Source: Leptodactylus fallax (taxonomy: Eukaryota; Chordata; Amphibia; Anura; Leptodactylidae). Taken from it: 64,000 nt of DNA. Under the pieces are notes generated by a model. The model was not told where the DNA came from and made no database searches. It saw nothing but the letters and a program-made list of their open reading frames with translations. Below are positions 10,903 to 22,560 of this stretch, one piece after another. The stretch is from positions 2,047,501 to 2,111,500 of the forward strand of contig CAMRHE010000166.1 of the NCBI GenBank assembly GCA_947044405.1, read 5' to 3'. The position numbers were made by a program, and so were the translations under genes. Position 1 is the first letter of the stretch, and every line of letters begins with the position of its first letter.

Positions 10903-11652
10903 TTAAGTGTAGCATGACGTGAGACACTGTGTTTGAGAAAGCCATTCGTCACATTGGACCAGTGCTCTCAAACACATAATTGTCCGTCCTACATATTGAA
11001 GGCCACAAGGATACTCCAACACATAAATGACGTACGATGTAGAGCAATCTAATTTTTGTTGCACCTGAAATGTCTCACCAGTAAAATGACTGGTTAATGT
11101 ACTGACATTATGCTTAATGTTGTGACAGCATTTGCATTTTCTGTGTCCACTTTTAAAGCTACCAATTTTATGTAAAGAAGAGGTACTTTGAGAACTGGAT
11201 TCACTGATCTTTTTCCATAGACGACTCGGGGCTAACAGATTCTTGAGTGTTTTGGCCTGTCTAAAAGTGATGCTAGGTCTGTTTGGCAGACTCTTCTTAA
11301 GATACTGTTCATTTTTCAAAATGTGCCAATGTTTCTGCAGTATACTACGGATCATGCCGTGTGCACCATTAAAAGTTGTGATAAAGTTACTCTTAAAGAA
11401 ATTGTTGTCTTTAGCCTTTGGATGTTGAGTAAGGCACTGGGCCTGGGTTAGGTTACCAGCTCTGATTTTGGCCGCTTTAATGATACTAGGTGGTAGTTTT
11501 TTTCTTTGAATCTTTCTGTAAGTATACCACTTTGTATAATATAGTCCCTATTTGTTGTACAATTGCGTATAAACTGCCCAAAGGGCACATTAGTCTTCCA
11601 TTTGTGGTAATGCTCACTATTGAAATCCAAAAGACTATTGCAATCAACTTTC
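10903..11652 (-). pseudogene. PLE C-terminal part with GIY-YIG endonuclease
   Basis: It begins in frame with the RT across the TTAA insertion and carries NVPFGQFIRNC, then shifts frame near 11,495 at a T-run. Next come ILQKHWHILK, a Cys/His cluster (GHRKCKCCHNIKH) and the GIY-YIG core (YVIYVLEYPCGLQYVGRT). A small deletion/frameshift follows at about 10,970-10,985, after which the expected C-terminal sequence is readable in another frame. The domain nicks target DNA for PLE insertion. Here it cannot be made. Confidence 0.75.
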
Positions 11653-11656
11653 TTAA

Positions 11657-12946
11657 CCCCTTAACGACCCAGGGCGTAATAGTACGTCCTGAGTCGCATG
11701 ACGATGTATGGAGAGCGCTCAGGAGCTGAGCGCTCTCCCATACACCGCGGGTGCCAGCTGTATAATACAGCCAGGACCCGCAGCTAACAGCAGCGATCGG
11801 TGCCTGCACCGATCGCGGCTGTTAACCCTTTAGATGCCGCGGTCAAACGCGACCGCGGCATCTAAATTGCGGGGCCGCCAAGGGCGCCGCCATTTTTACC
11901 TGATCACCGCCCTTCAGAACGTCATCGGAGGGCGGCGCTTGGTTGCCATGACAGCCGGGAGCCTATTGAAGGCACCCAGGCCTGTCATTACAGTATAGCT
12001 ATTACACGATGCCAGAGGCATCGTCTAATAGCAGTGAAGGCATTTTGCTATTCACTGCGATACAGTAGTATCGCAGTGAATAGTATGATCGATCAGACTC
12101 CCTAGGTTTCAAGGTCCCTATAAGGAGTCTGATCATACAAGTAAAAGTATAAAAAAAAAAAGTTTTTAAAAGTATGTAAAAATTAAAAAAAACACAAAAG
12201 TTCAAATCACCCCCCTTTCCCTAGATCAGATATAAAAGTAAATAAACAAAAGTAAGCATAAACACTTTAGGTATCCCCGCACTCCAAAATGCCCGAACTA
12301 TTAAAATATTAAAATATTTATCCCATACGGTGAATGGCGTAGCGGGGAAAAAAAATCAAAATGGCCAAATAGCGTTTTTTTCAACACTTTGTCTCCTATA
12401 AAAAATTGAATAAAAAGTGATCAAACCATCAGATCTTTCCCCAAATGGTATCAATAAAAACGTCATGTTGTCCCACATAAAAAGACACCTTACCCAGCTC
12501 CATACATGTAAATATGAAAAAGTTACAGGTGACACAATATGGCGACGCAAAAATTTTTTTCTATTTAGCAAAGTTTTTAATTTTTTAAAAGGTATCAAAA
12601 CATTACAAATACTATATAAATTTGGTATCGCCGTGTTCGTACTGACCCGCAGAATACAGGTAAAATGTCATTTTTACCACACAGTGAATGGTGTAAAAAT
12701 TAAACCCATATGAATTTGGTGCAAATGCAGTTTTTCTCCAATTGCTCTTCATTCTGAATTTTTTTCCAGCTTCCCAGTACATTGCACAGCATATTGAAGA
12801 GTGACATTACAAAGTACAATTTGTTTCGCAAACAATAAGCCATCATGTGACTCTGTGAACTGAAAAATGAAAAGGTTATGGCTCTTGGAATGTGGGGAGG
12901 GAAAAACGAAAATGCAAAAACAAAAAATGGCCCGGTCATTAAGGGG
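11657..12946. mobile_element. TTAA-type non-autonomous DNA transposon
   Basis: TTAA at 11,653-11,656 and 12,947-12,950 flank inverted ends CCCCTTAACGACC / GGTCATTAAGGGG. The insertion is exact: the PLE frame reads through if the element and one TTAA are removed. The TTAA target and C-rich ends suggest piggyBac-like (Kolobok also possible). There is no transposase ORF. One end holds a run of hairpins; the other is T/A-rich and matches 19,923-20,100 and 29,980-30,300. Confidence 0.85.
11706..12138. repeat. Cluster of perfect hairpins at one end of the TTAA element
   Basis: Inverted pairs: 11,707-11,720 with 11,728-11,742; 11,793-11,803 with 11,806-11,816; 11,829-11,844 with 11,851-11,866 (16 bp); about 12,008-12,014 with 12,018-12,024; 12,048-12,063 with 12,068-12,083 (16 bp, 4-nt loop); and 12,083-12,101 with 12,124-12,138. 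Confidence 0.85.
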
Positions 12947-12950
12947 TTAA

Positions 12951-14154
12951 AGTGAGTGCATGTTGTAATCTTATCACCTGACCCAACCAGCACTAGATCC
13001 AAGAATTCAATTTCATTGGGCTCAGTTTTCCCTAGGAACCTGAGGCCCCAGTTGTTGTTATTAAGGTATCGGGAGAACTCCTCAAAATCCTCAGCAGGCC
13101 CGTCCCAAATGAACAGAAGGTCATCTATATATCTTTTGAAATAGATTATGTGCTGCGACCAAACATTATTTTTGTATATAAAAGTTTCCTCAAAACATCC
13201 CATGAATAAGTTGACGTAGCTTGGTGCAAATTTTGTACCCATGGCCATACCTTTACTTTGTAAAAAAATTTTGTCATCGAATTGAAAGATATTATGTTTA
13301 AGTATAAATTCGATGCTAGACAGAAGGAATTCTTTCTGCTGGATAGGCATGGAAAGGTCTTTTGAAAGTACTGTAGAGATAGCCGAAATACCATTAGCAT
13401 GGGGGATGTTACTACACAAAGAGGCTACATCTAAGGTGGCCCAAAGGTAACTGGGTTTCCACGTAAGATGCGTCAGATCCCTTATGACAGTGGCTGAATC
13501 TTTAAGGTGAGATGGTAACAATAAAACATATCTTTGCAAATGGTCATCAATAAATGCAGAAAGATTCTTAGTTAGGGACTGTACCTCTGAAATGATGGGG
13601 CACCCTGGGGGATTGGTGGCATTTTTATGTATCTTAGGTAAGTGGTAAAACAATGCCATTAAGGGATGGGTCACAGTGAGGAAGTCCTTTTCTTTTTTAC
13701 TGATAATACCTTCAGAGTGGGCTTTAGTTATCAGGGTTGAGTAATCTGCTAGAAAGTCAGCTGAGGGGTCAAAGGTAAGTTGTTTATAGTAATCCTTATC
13801 AGATAGAATATTGTAGGCCTCTTGCAAGTAGGCTGTTTTATTTTGAATTACTATACCACCCCCTTTATCAGTACTCTTTATGACTATGTTAGTATTGTCC
13901 ATAAGTGTACGTATACTCTGACAGTCTTCTTTTGATAAGTTGGATCTATTTTTCCTTTTGGTGACCTTTGGAAGTTGTCTAAAATCATTGGCTACTAAAG
14001 AAAAGAAAGTCTCAATATGACTGCCTTGGTTATGTATAGGGTTGAAAGTATACCTAGCATTAAGATCCGTAGGCATTGGTTTAGGCTCACGGCTAGTAAT
14101 CCCAGTTGTGGTAGTGATGTTGATGATGGTAGAGCTATCACTTGAGGGGATCAT
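12951..14154 (-). pseudogene. PLE reverse transcriptase
   Basis: About 400 codons are open. Motifs in order are STDKGGGIVI, FYHLPKIHKN..PPGCPIIS, NLSAFIDDHLQ, ATLDVASLCSNIPH, QSKGMAMGTKFAPSYVNLFMG and the catalytic YIDD (KRYIDDLLFIWDG). These are diagnostic of Penelope-like RTs. The open frame runs on beyond 12,951 into the inserted TTAA element, so the last ~80 apparent residues are not RT. The true continuation is at 11,652, in the same frame once the insert and one TTAA copy are removed. Other frameshifts up- and downstream disable the element. Confidence 0.85.
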
Positions 14155-15447
14155 AGGTTCAAAATTTGTAGAAACTGCCTCTTTTTTGTTATTAATACTT
14201 GAAGTAATAGGGAAGTGCCTACTGAGGGTAAATTTTCTGATATACTGGTTGAGATCAATAAAAAGCTGTAAGTCGTTATGATTTTGTTTAGGGCAAAAAG
14301 ACAGCCCTTTTCTGAGGTTCTTGTTTTGGACTCAGTTAAAATGTAATCTGAAAGGTTGAAAATACATGTTTCTACATTTTGTTCTTTTTTGGGGTTGGAC
14401 TCAGAGGGTCTAGTTCTGGGTTTTGATCTAGTACCACCTCTGCAGCCCCTTCTTCTTTTGGAGATACGGGGCATTGATCTATAAGGCGATCTTTGTTCTT
14501 TCTTTTCAGGCCTAAAGGGCTGTAATAGTCCAATATTTTGTTGTAGAGAGGGGCCTCCTTGGTGTGTAGTGTCGTTATGGGGATTGGGATGAAAAGTATA
14601 GGGTTTTTGGTATGAAGCGTGGAAACGGGCGTCAAACATGGGGGGAGGCCTTAAAAAGACTCTTTGCTGAGAGTTTCAGTGGTGGTAGGTGATTCTAAGG
14701 CCTTATGAATTTGAGATAAAGAGAGAGGGGTATTGTAAAGTGAATCATCAAGAACACCAGTCTCTGTGTCTACACTATGGATAGAGGAGATGGGTGAATG
14801 AGTAAGAGTGGAAGAATTAGACTGGATGGTAACAGGGATAGAAGAAATGGAAGGTGTTCATTGATAGACATCGGAAAAACGGGGTTTGGGATGACCCCAA
14901 ACTTAGTAGGGGGTAGGCTCAAAGAACTGGGACCTGATTGGATAGGTTCTATAGAATGGCGTACCTGAGGAGATGAGGGGTTTCTAGGGTTGTGGTTGGT
15001 CCCTAGATTAGCTCGTTTTTTCATTGTTTCCTCAGTGAACGGGGCCACAGGTCTATGTGAAGTGGAGGGACCAGGTGTGGGGTTCCTCCGACTGGGGTGG
15101 GAGCTTCTAAAGGGAATAGAGTGCTGGGGTGCTGGTTTGACCCAGAATTTGACATTTTTCTTTGCAAAATCAATCTGATCTCTGTTTAATTTTTTACTTT
15201 TAGTCTCTAGTATGTTCCTTTCATTGTCTGTAGTACGCATTTGTAATACTTTACTCATTCTTAGAAAATCTGGATGGTTTGAGTATTCAAAGAGATTTGT
15301 ATTCATAATATTAATTTTATCGCTGAGAGAGGTGGCTAAGGCCAACCTCTTCTGAGCGATCTTTTCCATTAAACCCTTTGTGCATTGGTGTAAATAATTG
15401 TTCCAACTTTCTGTAAAAACGGGGTCTTTGAGAAATGGGGACATCAA
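14151..15447 (-). pseudogene. PLE upstream coding region
   Basis: Two open stretches (15,447-14,770 and 14,639-14,151) in different frames. The first holds a helical, Lys/Asn-rich segment and then a Pro/Ser-rich basic part (WVKPAPQHSIPFRSSHPSRR). The second is basic, then enters sequence directly preceding the RT. A frame change at an A/T homopolymer near 14,183 separates it from the RT frame. This matches the N-terminal extension upstream of the RT in Neptune-type PLEs. No enzymatic motif is seen. Confidence 0.55.
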
Positions 15448-15531
15448 TTTCAGTCTTAGACCTCTGGGAGTCAGGTCCTCCTCTAAATAGGTGGACAGGA
15501 ATTTATAATCCAGTAGATGTTTAATTTATAT

Positions 15532-16350
15532 CTATTTATATGGGTTAATGTAACTTTTTGTCTGATTTTAATGTACTTTTTGATACTGTATTTTATTGTA
15601 TTTATTACACCGAACTATATCCCAATTTTTTTAGGGCATCAGATTAGTATATCCAGAACTCATTTATATAGCTATGAACTTTATAGTTTTTATCACCCTC
15701 TTTTTGAATTGTAAAAGCACCCCCCCACACTGTCCAAGGTGGGTATTAGATGCTCTGCATAAACCCATTTAGCTCCTAGCGTTTCCATTAGGATTACTAA
15801 GCAATCCAAAACCACTCATCCTATGAAGCTCCTACTGGGTCTGCGTACATATACACCTCGAGCATGCGCGGTAGAACATTTGAAGCCGTCCACCCTTACT
15901 TTAACAGGCATCTAATTGACCTGCGTGTATCGGTGATTAGCGCATGCGCAGTAGCGTCCGGGAGACGATATTTAAACCTGTGGAGCACAGTATTACACTG
16001 TGAATACCTGCTCCAAGTCTGGGTTATCCATAACAAAGGTAATGTGTTTTGAACTACTGTTAACACACTGGCTATGTTCTTTGTTTGTGTATTGCTAGAA
16101 CTTGTTTTCATTGATGTATTCATAGAACTTCCTTCTGCTGATGGGTGGTTTGGACCAACATTAGCTAGTTGAGTCACTTCACAGCACTCTTATCTATCCA
16201 TATTTTGTACTCTTTATACATCAAATGGTTTTCTATGTTCTTGAATAGCACTGCCCTGTTTCTACTGGTAGATTTACAGAACTCCATATTTGCTGATCAA
16301 TTTTCTTGATCAGTTCTAGTTTTTCAGTTACTTCATAAACACCCCTGTCT
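15532..16350 (-). repeat. Right arm of PLE inverted repeat (pLTR)
   Basis: Reverse-complement partner of 9,651-10,466. It lies upstream of the PLE coding region and so may contain the promoter used for its transcript. Confidence 0.85.
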
Positions 16351-17026
16351 ATGTTGCACTGTCAGTATATAAAACCACACATTCATGAGGACATGAAAGG
16401 TCCTCTTTAAGAAATTACTCATCACCCTTTAAATTTATATATTTTCCACATTTCTACATGTTTAAAAAAAGCAAAAACTGTGATATTTAAGTTTATTTCT
16501 TAACTGATTTTCACATCATGATGTATTATCTGATTTTTTTGAGAACTTCATCTTACATTAACTTAATCTGAATGTTTTCACCATGCTCTGACATGGAAGC
16601 CCCAGATTACCCTAAATTTACAAGGCCAAATAATTTTTAAATCAATTAAACATCATTTTCCTGTCATTATTATGGCATTACTATTCTGAAATTATAGATC
16701 ACTCTTTGTGTAAAGAACTCTTTTAGCCAGATGTAATTAAAGTGCCATAGTCCATTGTAGTATTCTTGGAATTAATTCTTCATAAGTCTTTTCTTTGCAT
16801 TGACCCCGTGTATATTTGCACATGTTAATATGATAGTACAATCAGCTTCAAGGTACCCTTGTACTAAGCTGAAAAGACCATTTTATTGAGCCTTTTATTG
16901 TAAGAGGAAATTCCTTTCCCGTTAATTAATGAATCTGCCCACCTCTAGTTTGCCTATAAAGCAACAAACTCTTAGCTTCTTGTATCTTTTCCCTTGTTTG
17001 TGTTATGATCTCTTAGGCTAGATTCA
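16351..17026. other. AT-rich stretch with one TTAA-family terminus
   Basis: No gene. TGAAAGGTCCTCTTTAA at 16,394-16,410 is the inverse of the terminus at 5,854-5,870. The rest is unique-looking A/T-rich sequence. Confidence 0.5.
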
Positions 17027-17034
17027 CCTGTGAA

Positions 17035-18547
17035 CAGGAGCGTAACTAGCAAAGACGGGGCCCCATAACAAACTTTTGACCCCACCCTACCCCCACACGG
17101 CATAGTGCCCCCTTTCCTGGCCACAACACGGTATAGCACCCCATTTACACACAATATAATGTCCCAAAGTGGCCTTAAGACATTATAATATCCTATAGTG
17201 GCCCCTCAACACAGTATAATGTCCCATAGCAGCCTCTAAACACAGTATAATGTCCCATAGTGGCCCTTCCACACAGCATAATGTCCCATAGTGGCCCTTC
17301 CACACAATATAATGTTCCATAGTGGCCCTTCCACATAGTATGATGTTCCATAGTGGTCCCTCCAGACAGTATAGTGTTACATAGCAGACCCTTCACACAG
17401 TATAGTGTTACATAGCAGACCCTTCACACAGTATAATGTCCCATAGTGCCCTCTACACACAGTATAATATCCCATAGTGGCCCTTCCACACAGTATAGTG
17501 TTACATAGCAGACCCTTCACACAGTATAATGTCCCATAGCGCCCTCTACACACAGTATAATGTCCCATAGTGGCCCCTCCACACAGTATAATGTCCTATA
17601 GTGGCCCCTCCACACAGTATAATGTCCCATTGTGGCCCCCTCCACACATTATAATGTTCTATAGTGGCCCCTCCACACAATATAATGTTCCATAGCGGCC
17701 TCCTTACAGTATAATGTCCCATAGTGGCCCCTATGGTGTTTGTTGAAAATATTGCAAAAATTTCAGATTTGGCAGAACCCAAAATTTTTGGGGTTAACCA
17801 CCCATGAACTATTATTATACTCCGGGGTCTCTTCAGACCCCAGAATATAATGATCGGAGGGAGGTGACAAACATAAAAACCAGTATTACTTACCTCTCCC
17901 TGCCTCCGGCCTGATTCCCTGCTGTCTTCAGTCCTATTTAAGGGCATCACAGACATGGGTTACACTGGCTGCATGTGTCGTGACGCCGGTCTGACAACAC
18001 TAAAGAGGCCTGAAGACAGCAGCAAGTCACGCCGAAGCCCAGGAGAGGTGAGAAAGTGTTTTTTATGTTTGCCACCTCCCCTGGGCCTCCAATCAGTATA
18101 CTCCGGGGTCTGAAGAGACCCCAGATTATATTAATAGAAGTTTCAGTTTGGACGTATTTGGTCTGAACAGAACTATCAGGCAAACTTCACGAGATAAATT
18201 TCATGAGATTTTTACAAACTAATACTCTTGCCGCGGTCCTGTGACCTTACTCACAAATAATTGCTCCTACTTACGGCTGCCTCCGCTTCCCCTGCTGTCC
18301 TCTAGGGAGCTCCATGTGTCCCATATCACGTTTCATGGGGCCCCCTGGAGGGCAGAAGGGGAAGCGGAGGCAGCGGTGAGCAGGAGCATGTATTGGTAAG
18401 AAAATAGGGCCTGTTACCTGCTAGGGTTACTGCAGCAGGTAATGGTCTATTTTAAAAAAGAAAAGCAGCAGGGGCCCACCGGGTCTCCCTAAGGTGGCAG
18501 GCCCAGTGGCAGCCGCTATGGCTACTATGGCGATAGTTACGCCATTG
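17035..18547. mobile_element. Non-autonomous hAT element with 8-bp target duplication
   Basis: CCTGTGAA occurs at 17,027-17,034 and again at 18,548-18,555. Between them the ends CAGGAGCGTAACTAG and ATAGTTACGCCATTG are inverted repeats. The 8-bp duplication and CAG-type ends are hallmarks of the hAT superfamily. The 1.5-kb interior holds a long 31-bp repeat array, a hairpin block (TCTGGGGTCT...) and a GC-rich third. No transposase coding is visible, so mobilisation would need a relative in trans. Confidence 0.85.
17160..17735. repeat. 31-bp tandem repeat array (about 18 units)
   Basis: Units like CACAGTATAATGTCCCATAG plus TGGCCCCTCCA, period 31 bp, inverse of the array at 1,970-2,216. Some neighbouring blocks are themselves duplicated as multi-unit segments (17,370-17,460 versus 17,490-17,560). 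Confidence 0.85.
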
Positions 18548-19690
18548 CCTGTGAAACTTGTGTGTTTGCTTGATTTACCAGCCTGAACTTAATGCCAGGA
18601 GAGGGACTCCTAGCAAAACCGTTATCCCTGCCTTCCAGCAGGGTTAACTTTTGGACCACTCTATTGGCTTAGACCTACTTCTAAAATGAAATCTAATGTC
18701 ACAGTCAACAAACCCCTAGCCAGTTCAGGCATTTCATGTGTTTTTCAAGCACTTTTGATGCAACACATGAAGATCTTGATACATTGCATCAGATGTGCTT
18801 GAGACAACAAGCAAATGTGTGCTCCTATGAGGGAACCTTTTTAAAGGGTTGAATAATTCGGAGACTGCAGTAGTCATTAAAATTGGCATTTTGTATTGAA
18901 TTTGGAGAAACCATTTATTATACTGGTTGTATTGAACTATTTAAATTGTTTTTGCTTGTCTTTTCTGAAAACAGATGAGCTTTAGTATATTTTGCTTGTA
19001 AACCAATTTGAAAACAATTTTGATTGCAACTTCAGGACATCATTATTTTAGTCCTGTAAAGCTGCTTTAGTCTAAGGCACAATGTAGCAAAAAAACAACT
19101 AAGGCTAAGTCTCACATTGCAGAACGCTGCTAAAACCTCTGCAGAAAAAAAAATGCAGCGGAAACGCCTATTAAATCTATAGGGAAAACGTAGGTGTTTC
19201 CGCAGGTAAAATTGATATGCTGCGTTATTTTTCCTGTAATGTGTGGATGGGATTAGCCAGAATTTCATTCACTTTTCTAGTAGTTTGAAATGCTGTATTT
19301 TTTCTGCTGCGTTTCTGCAACAGGAAAAACGGTGCGTTTCTGCAAAGTGGGGCCTTAGCCTTAAAGATGCTGTGGAAAAAAAAAGTAGTGAAAACAGGTT
19401 GCATTTTTTTCCAGTGTTTTTCATTCAGCTGTTACTGCGTTTTCTTCTGCATTAAATCTAAGGGGAAACCACTTGCGACTACAGCTCAAGTAGTTGTGCA
19501 GTAGACTTGTATGTTTTAAACTGAATGATGCTGCAAGTTCCCAAGATTTAGGCTAGGGCTACACACCAACATGGGTCAGGAAAATAAAAATCACACAATT
19601 TTTCATTTAATGCGCTATCGCAGCAATGTCGCACACCACAATTTTGTTACAATGCACATGCTTTTTTTTTTTTTTTTTTTTAAATGGGAA
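18548..19690. mobile_element. Intergenic stretch with MITE copies
   Basis: 19,101-19,362 is a copy of the AGGCTAAGGCCCCAC MITE family (start AAGGCTAAGTCTCACATTGC, end GTGGGGCCTTAGCCTT). 19,548-19,650 begins GGCTAGGGCTACACACCAAC, the end of another MITE family, followed by a 20-nt T-run at 19,661-19,681. Nothing is recognised in 18,556-19,100. Confidence 0.5.
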
Positions 19691-19918
19691 TCTGTCACCA
19701 CATAGAAAACTTTAAGTAACACATCATTTGATTTTTGCTGTTCCCCTGAACAATGACCACCACTACTACTGTATTACGGTGTGACGTATATATAGAATTA
19801 CATATGAGCAGTGCATTTGCGTATACAGAGAAAGAACAATGCAACTTCACACTGTATGAGTCAGATAAGACCAGAGCAGAAAAAAAAACCCATGAAATTC
19901 CTAAATTTTCTTTTTTTT
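19690..19918. repeat. Repeat R1, copy 1
   Basis: A segment with ACCACCACTACTACTGTATTACGGTGTGAC and CAGAGAAAGAACAATGC recurs at 30,711-30,870 plus 32,502-32,600 (split by a Tc1 element) and at 32,600-32,830. Copy 1 ends where the TTAA element begins. Confidence 0.6.
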
Positions 19919-20399
19919 TTAACCCCTTAAGGACCCAGCCCAAAAGTGCGTTAAGGACCAGGCCTTGTTTTTCAAAACTGACATGTGTCACTTTATATGG
20001 CAATAACTTTGAGACGCTTTAACTTACACAAATGATTTTGAAATTGTTTTTTCATGACACACTGTACTTCATGTTATAGTGGTAAACACTAATGAATAAT
20101 GAATATTTTTGTATTTATTTATAAAAAAAATAGGAGATTTGATGAAAATTTGGAAAAAAAAAAAAATCGCAATTTTTAAAATGTGAAATGCTCTGCTTTT
20201 CAGACAGTAGCCATACCACCCAAATACATTAATACATATTATCTACCATATCTCTGCTATATATCGGCATCATCTTTTAATCGTCCTGTAATTTATTTTG
20301 GACGTTAGAAGGCTTACAAGTGTAACAGCGATTTTCCAGATTTACAAGAAAATTTCCCAAACTCATTTTTTAGGGACCACTTCAGTTCTGAAAGGGATT

Positions 20400-22560
20400 A
20401 TAAAGGCCTATATATTAGAAACCCCCATAAGTCACCCCATTTTCAAAACTGTAAACTGATGTTTGGGCACACGGCAGCGCAAGGAAGGGAAGGAGCGCCA
20501 CTGGATGTTTTAAAAGCAGATTTTGCTGGAATAGTTTTCAGGTGCCATGTCTCATTTGCAAAGCCTCTAGAGTACCAATATAAAGGAAACCCCCAAAAAG
20601 TGACCCCCATTTTGGAGACTACACCCCTCACAGAATTCATGAAGGGGTATAGTGAGCAGTTTGACCCCACAGCCGTTTCACAGATTTTTACTAACATTGG
20701 GATGTATAAATGAAAAATTACTAAAACGTCACTTCCCAAAGTTTTCGTTTTCACAAGGGGTTAAAGGAGAAAAAGCTCCCCACAGTTTCTTAAACAATTG
20801 CTCCTGAACACGGCAATACCCCATATGTGGTTGTAATCTGCTGTATGGGTACATGGTGCGGCTCAGAATGGAAAGAGCGCTGTTTTGCTGTTGCAGGGCA
20901 TATTTTGCTGGAATAGTTTTCAGGTGCCATGTCGCATTTGCACAGCCCCCAAAGTACCAATACAGTGGAAACCCCCTAAAAGTGACCCCATTTTGGAAAC
21001 TACACCCCTCACAGAACATATCTAGGGGTATAGTGAGCATTTTGACGCTACAGCTGTTTCACAGATTTTATTAACATTGGGGCATTAAAATGAAAAATTA
21101 CTTTTTTTCCAATAAACCGTCAATTTAGCCCCAATTTTTTCATTTTCACAAGAGGACAAAGGAGAAAAAGCACCCCAAAGTTCATTACACAATTTTTCCT
21201 GAATACAAAAATGCCCCATATGTGGTTGTAATCTGCTGTTTGGGTACATGGCAGGGCTCAGAATGGAAAGAACGCTATTTAGCTTTTGGAGGGCAGATTT
21301 TGTTGGAATAGTTTTCGGGTGTCATGTCGCATTTTCAGAGCCCCTAAAGTGCCAGTACAATGGAAACTCCCAAAAAGTGACCCCATTTTGGAAACTAAAC
21401 CCCTCATAGAATTTATATAGGTGTATAGTGAGCATTTTGATCTCACAGCTGTTTCACAGATTTTATTGACTTTGGGATGTAAAAATGAAAAATTACTTTT
21501 TTTCCAAAAAACCTTTCATTTTGCGACATATTTTTAATTTTTGCAAGTAGTTAAAGAAGAAAAAACACCCCACAGTTTGTTACACAATTTCTTCTGAACA
21601 CAGAAATGTCCCATATGTGGTCATAATCTGCTGTATGGGTACATGATGGGGCTCAGAATGGAAAGAGAGCTATTTCATTTTTGGAGGGCAGATTTTGCTG
21701 GAATAGTTTTCAGGTGCCATGTCTCATTTGCAGAGTCCCTAAAATACCAATACAATGGAAACCTGTCAAAAGTGACCCCATTTTAGAAACTACACCCCTC
21801 AAAGAATGTATCAGGGGTAATATCATTTTGAGCCTAAAAATACTTCCCAAAAAGTAATGTACAAAGTGAAAATTAAAGTTTTTAAAGAAATATCCAATTT
21901 CAGTGCCCAATATGTTGTGGCCACTTTGTGGCATCAGAGACATGCACTCTAAAAACTATTAAGTGGGCTATCCCGGGAACAAAAAAATTATATATGTGGG
22001 TGTAAACTGCTGCTTGGGCACATACCAGGGCTCAGAAGCACTGTGTTTTTTTTCAGCTTTTGGAGTATAGATTTAGAGGGACATTCTGGATGCCATGTTG
22101 TTTTTGCAGAACCCTGGAGGTGCCAGTAAACTGGAATTCTCCAAGAAGTGACCCCATTTTGTAGGGGCAATTTTAGGGTCTCTGCAAATGTGATATGGCG
22201 TCCAAAAACCAACCAAATATGCGCTCCAAAAGCAGATAACACTCCTTCACATATGCGCCCTGCTGTGTGCCCAAATAGCAGTTTATGCCCACATGTATGA
22301 CACTGTTGTACCCAGGATAACGTACTTAATGTCATATGTGGGTATAAACTACTTTTTGGGCGCAGCCGGGCACAAAAGGGAAGGAGCGCTATTTTGGTTT
22401 TTGGAGCACAGTTTGGGTTTTGGACACCATGCCACTTTTGCAGAGCTCCTGAATTGCCAGTAAAGTGGAATCCGCAGACATGTCACCCCATTTTGGAAAG
22501 TATACCCTTCAAGGGATTTATCAAGTGGGGTAGCAAGCATTATTAACCCTTAAGTGTTGC
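20400..22560. repeat. Six degenerate ~390-bp tandem units
   Basis: The landmark TG(T/C)(T/A)TGGG(C/T)ACA recurs at 20,460, 20,842, 21,237, 21,632, 22,011 and 22,353 (spacings 342-395 bp). A further unit starts at 29,341, beyond the nested insertions. Each unit has AAAAGTGACCCCATTTTGGA, a CACCCCTC word and CAGCTGTTTCACAGATTT. Short open frames in the units are chance. Confidence 0.85.

Larger units (their letters stand above)
9651..16350 (-). mobile_element. Penelope-like retroelement with inverted terminal repeats
   Basis: A minus-strand element with an upstream ORF region (15,447-14,151), RT (14,154-12,951) and GIY-YIG endonuclease (11,652-10,903). It is bracketed by an inverted pair of ~0.82-kb repeats (9,651-10,466 and 15,532-16,350). 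A TTAA-type DNA element is inserted at 11,657-12,946. The domain order RT then GIY-YIG, with a CX2C-type finger before the endonuclease, fits vertebrate Neptune-like PLEs. At least three frameshifts make the copy inactive. Terminal repeats in direct or inverted order are known for Penelope-like elements. Confidence 0.8.

Noticed and set aside
12700..12950. C-terminal ~80 residues of the 484-codon PLE frame as part of a protein
   Set aside because: This part is read-through into the inserted TTAA element; the true continuation lies at 11,652.
5854..16410. A single 10.5-kb TTAAAGAGGACC-type element spanning both termini
   Set aside because: Only the outermost ~17 bp match, internal termini at 6,009 suggest separate copies, and no shared interior supports one element.
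17160..17735. Regular short repeats resembling a CRISPR array
   Set aside because: The 31-bp units are directly adjacent with no unique spacers, lie in a hAT-like element and recur in a eukaryotic context.
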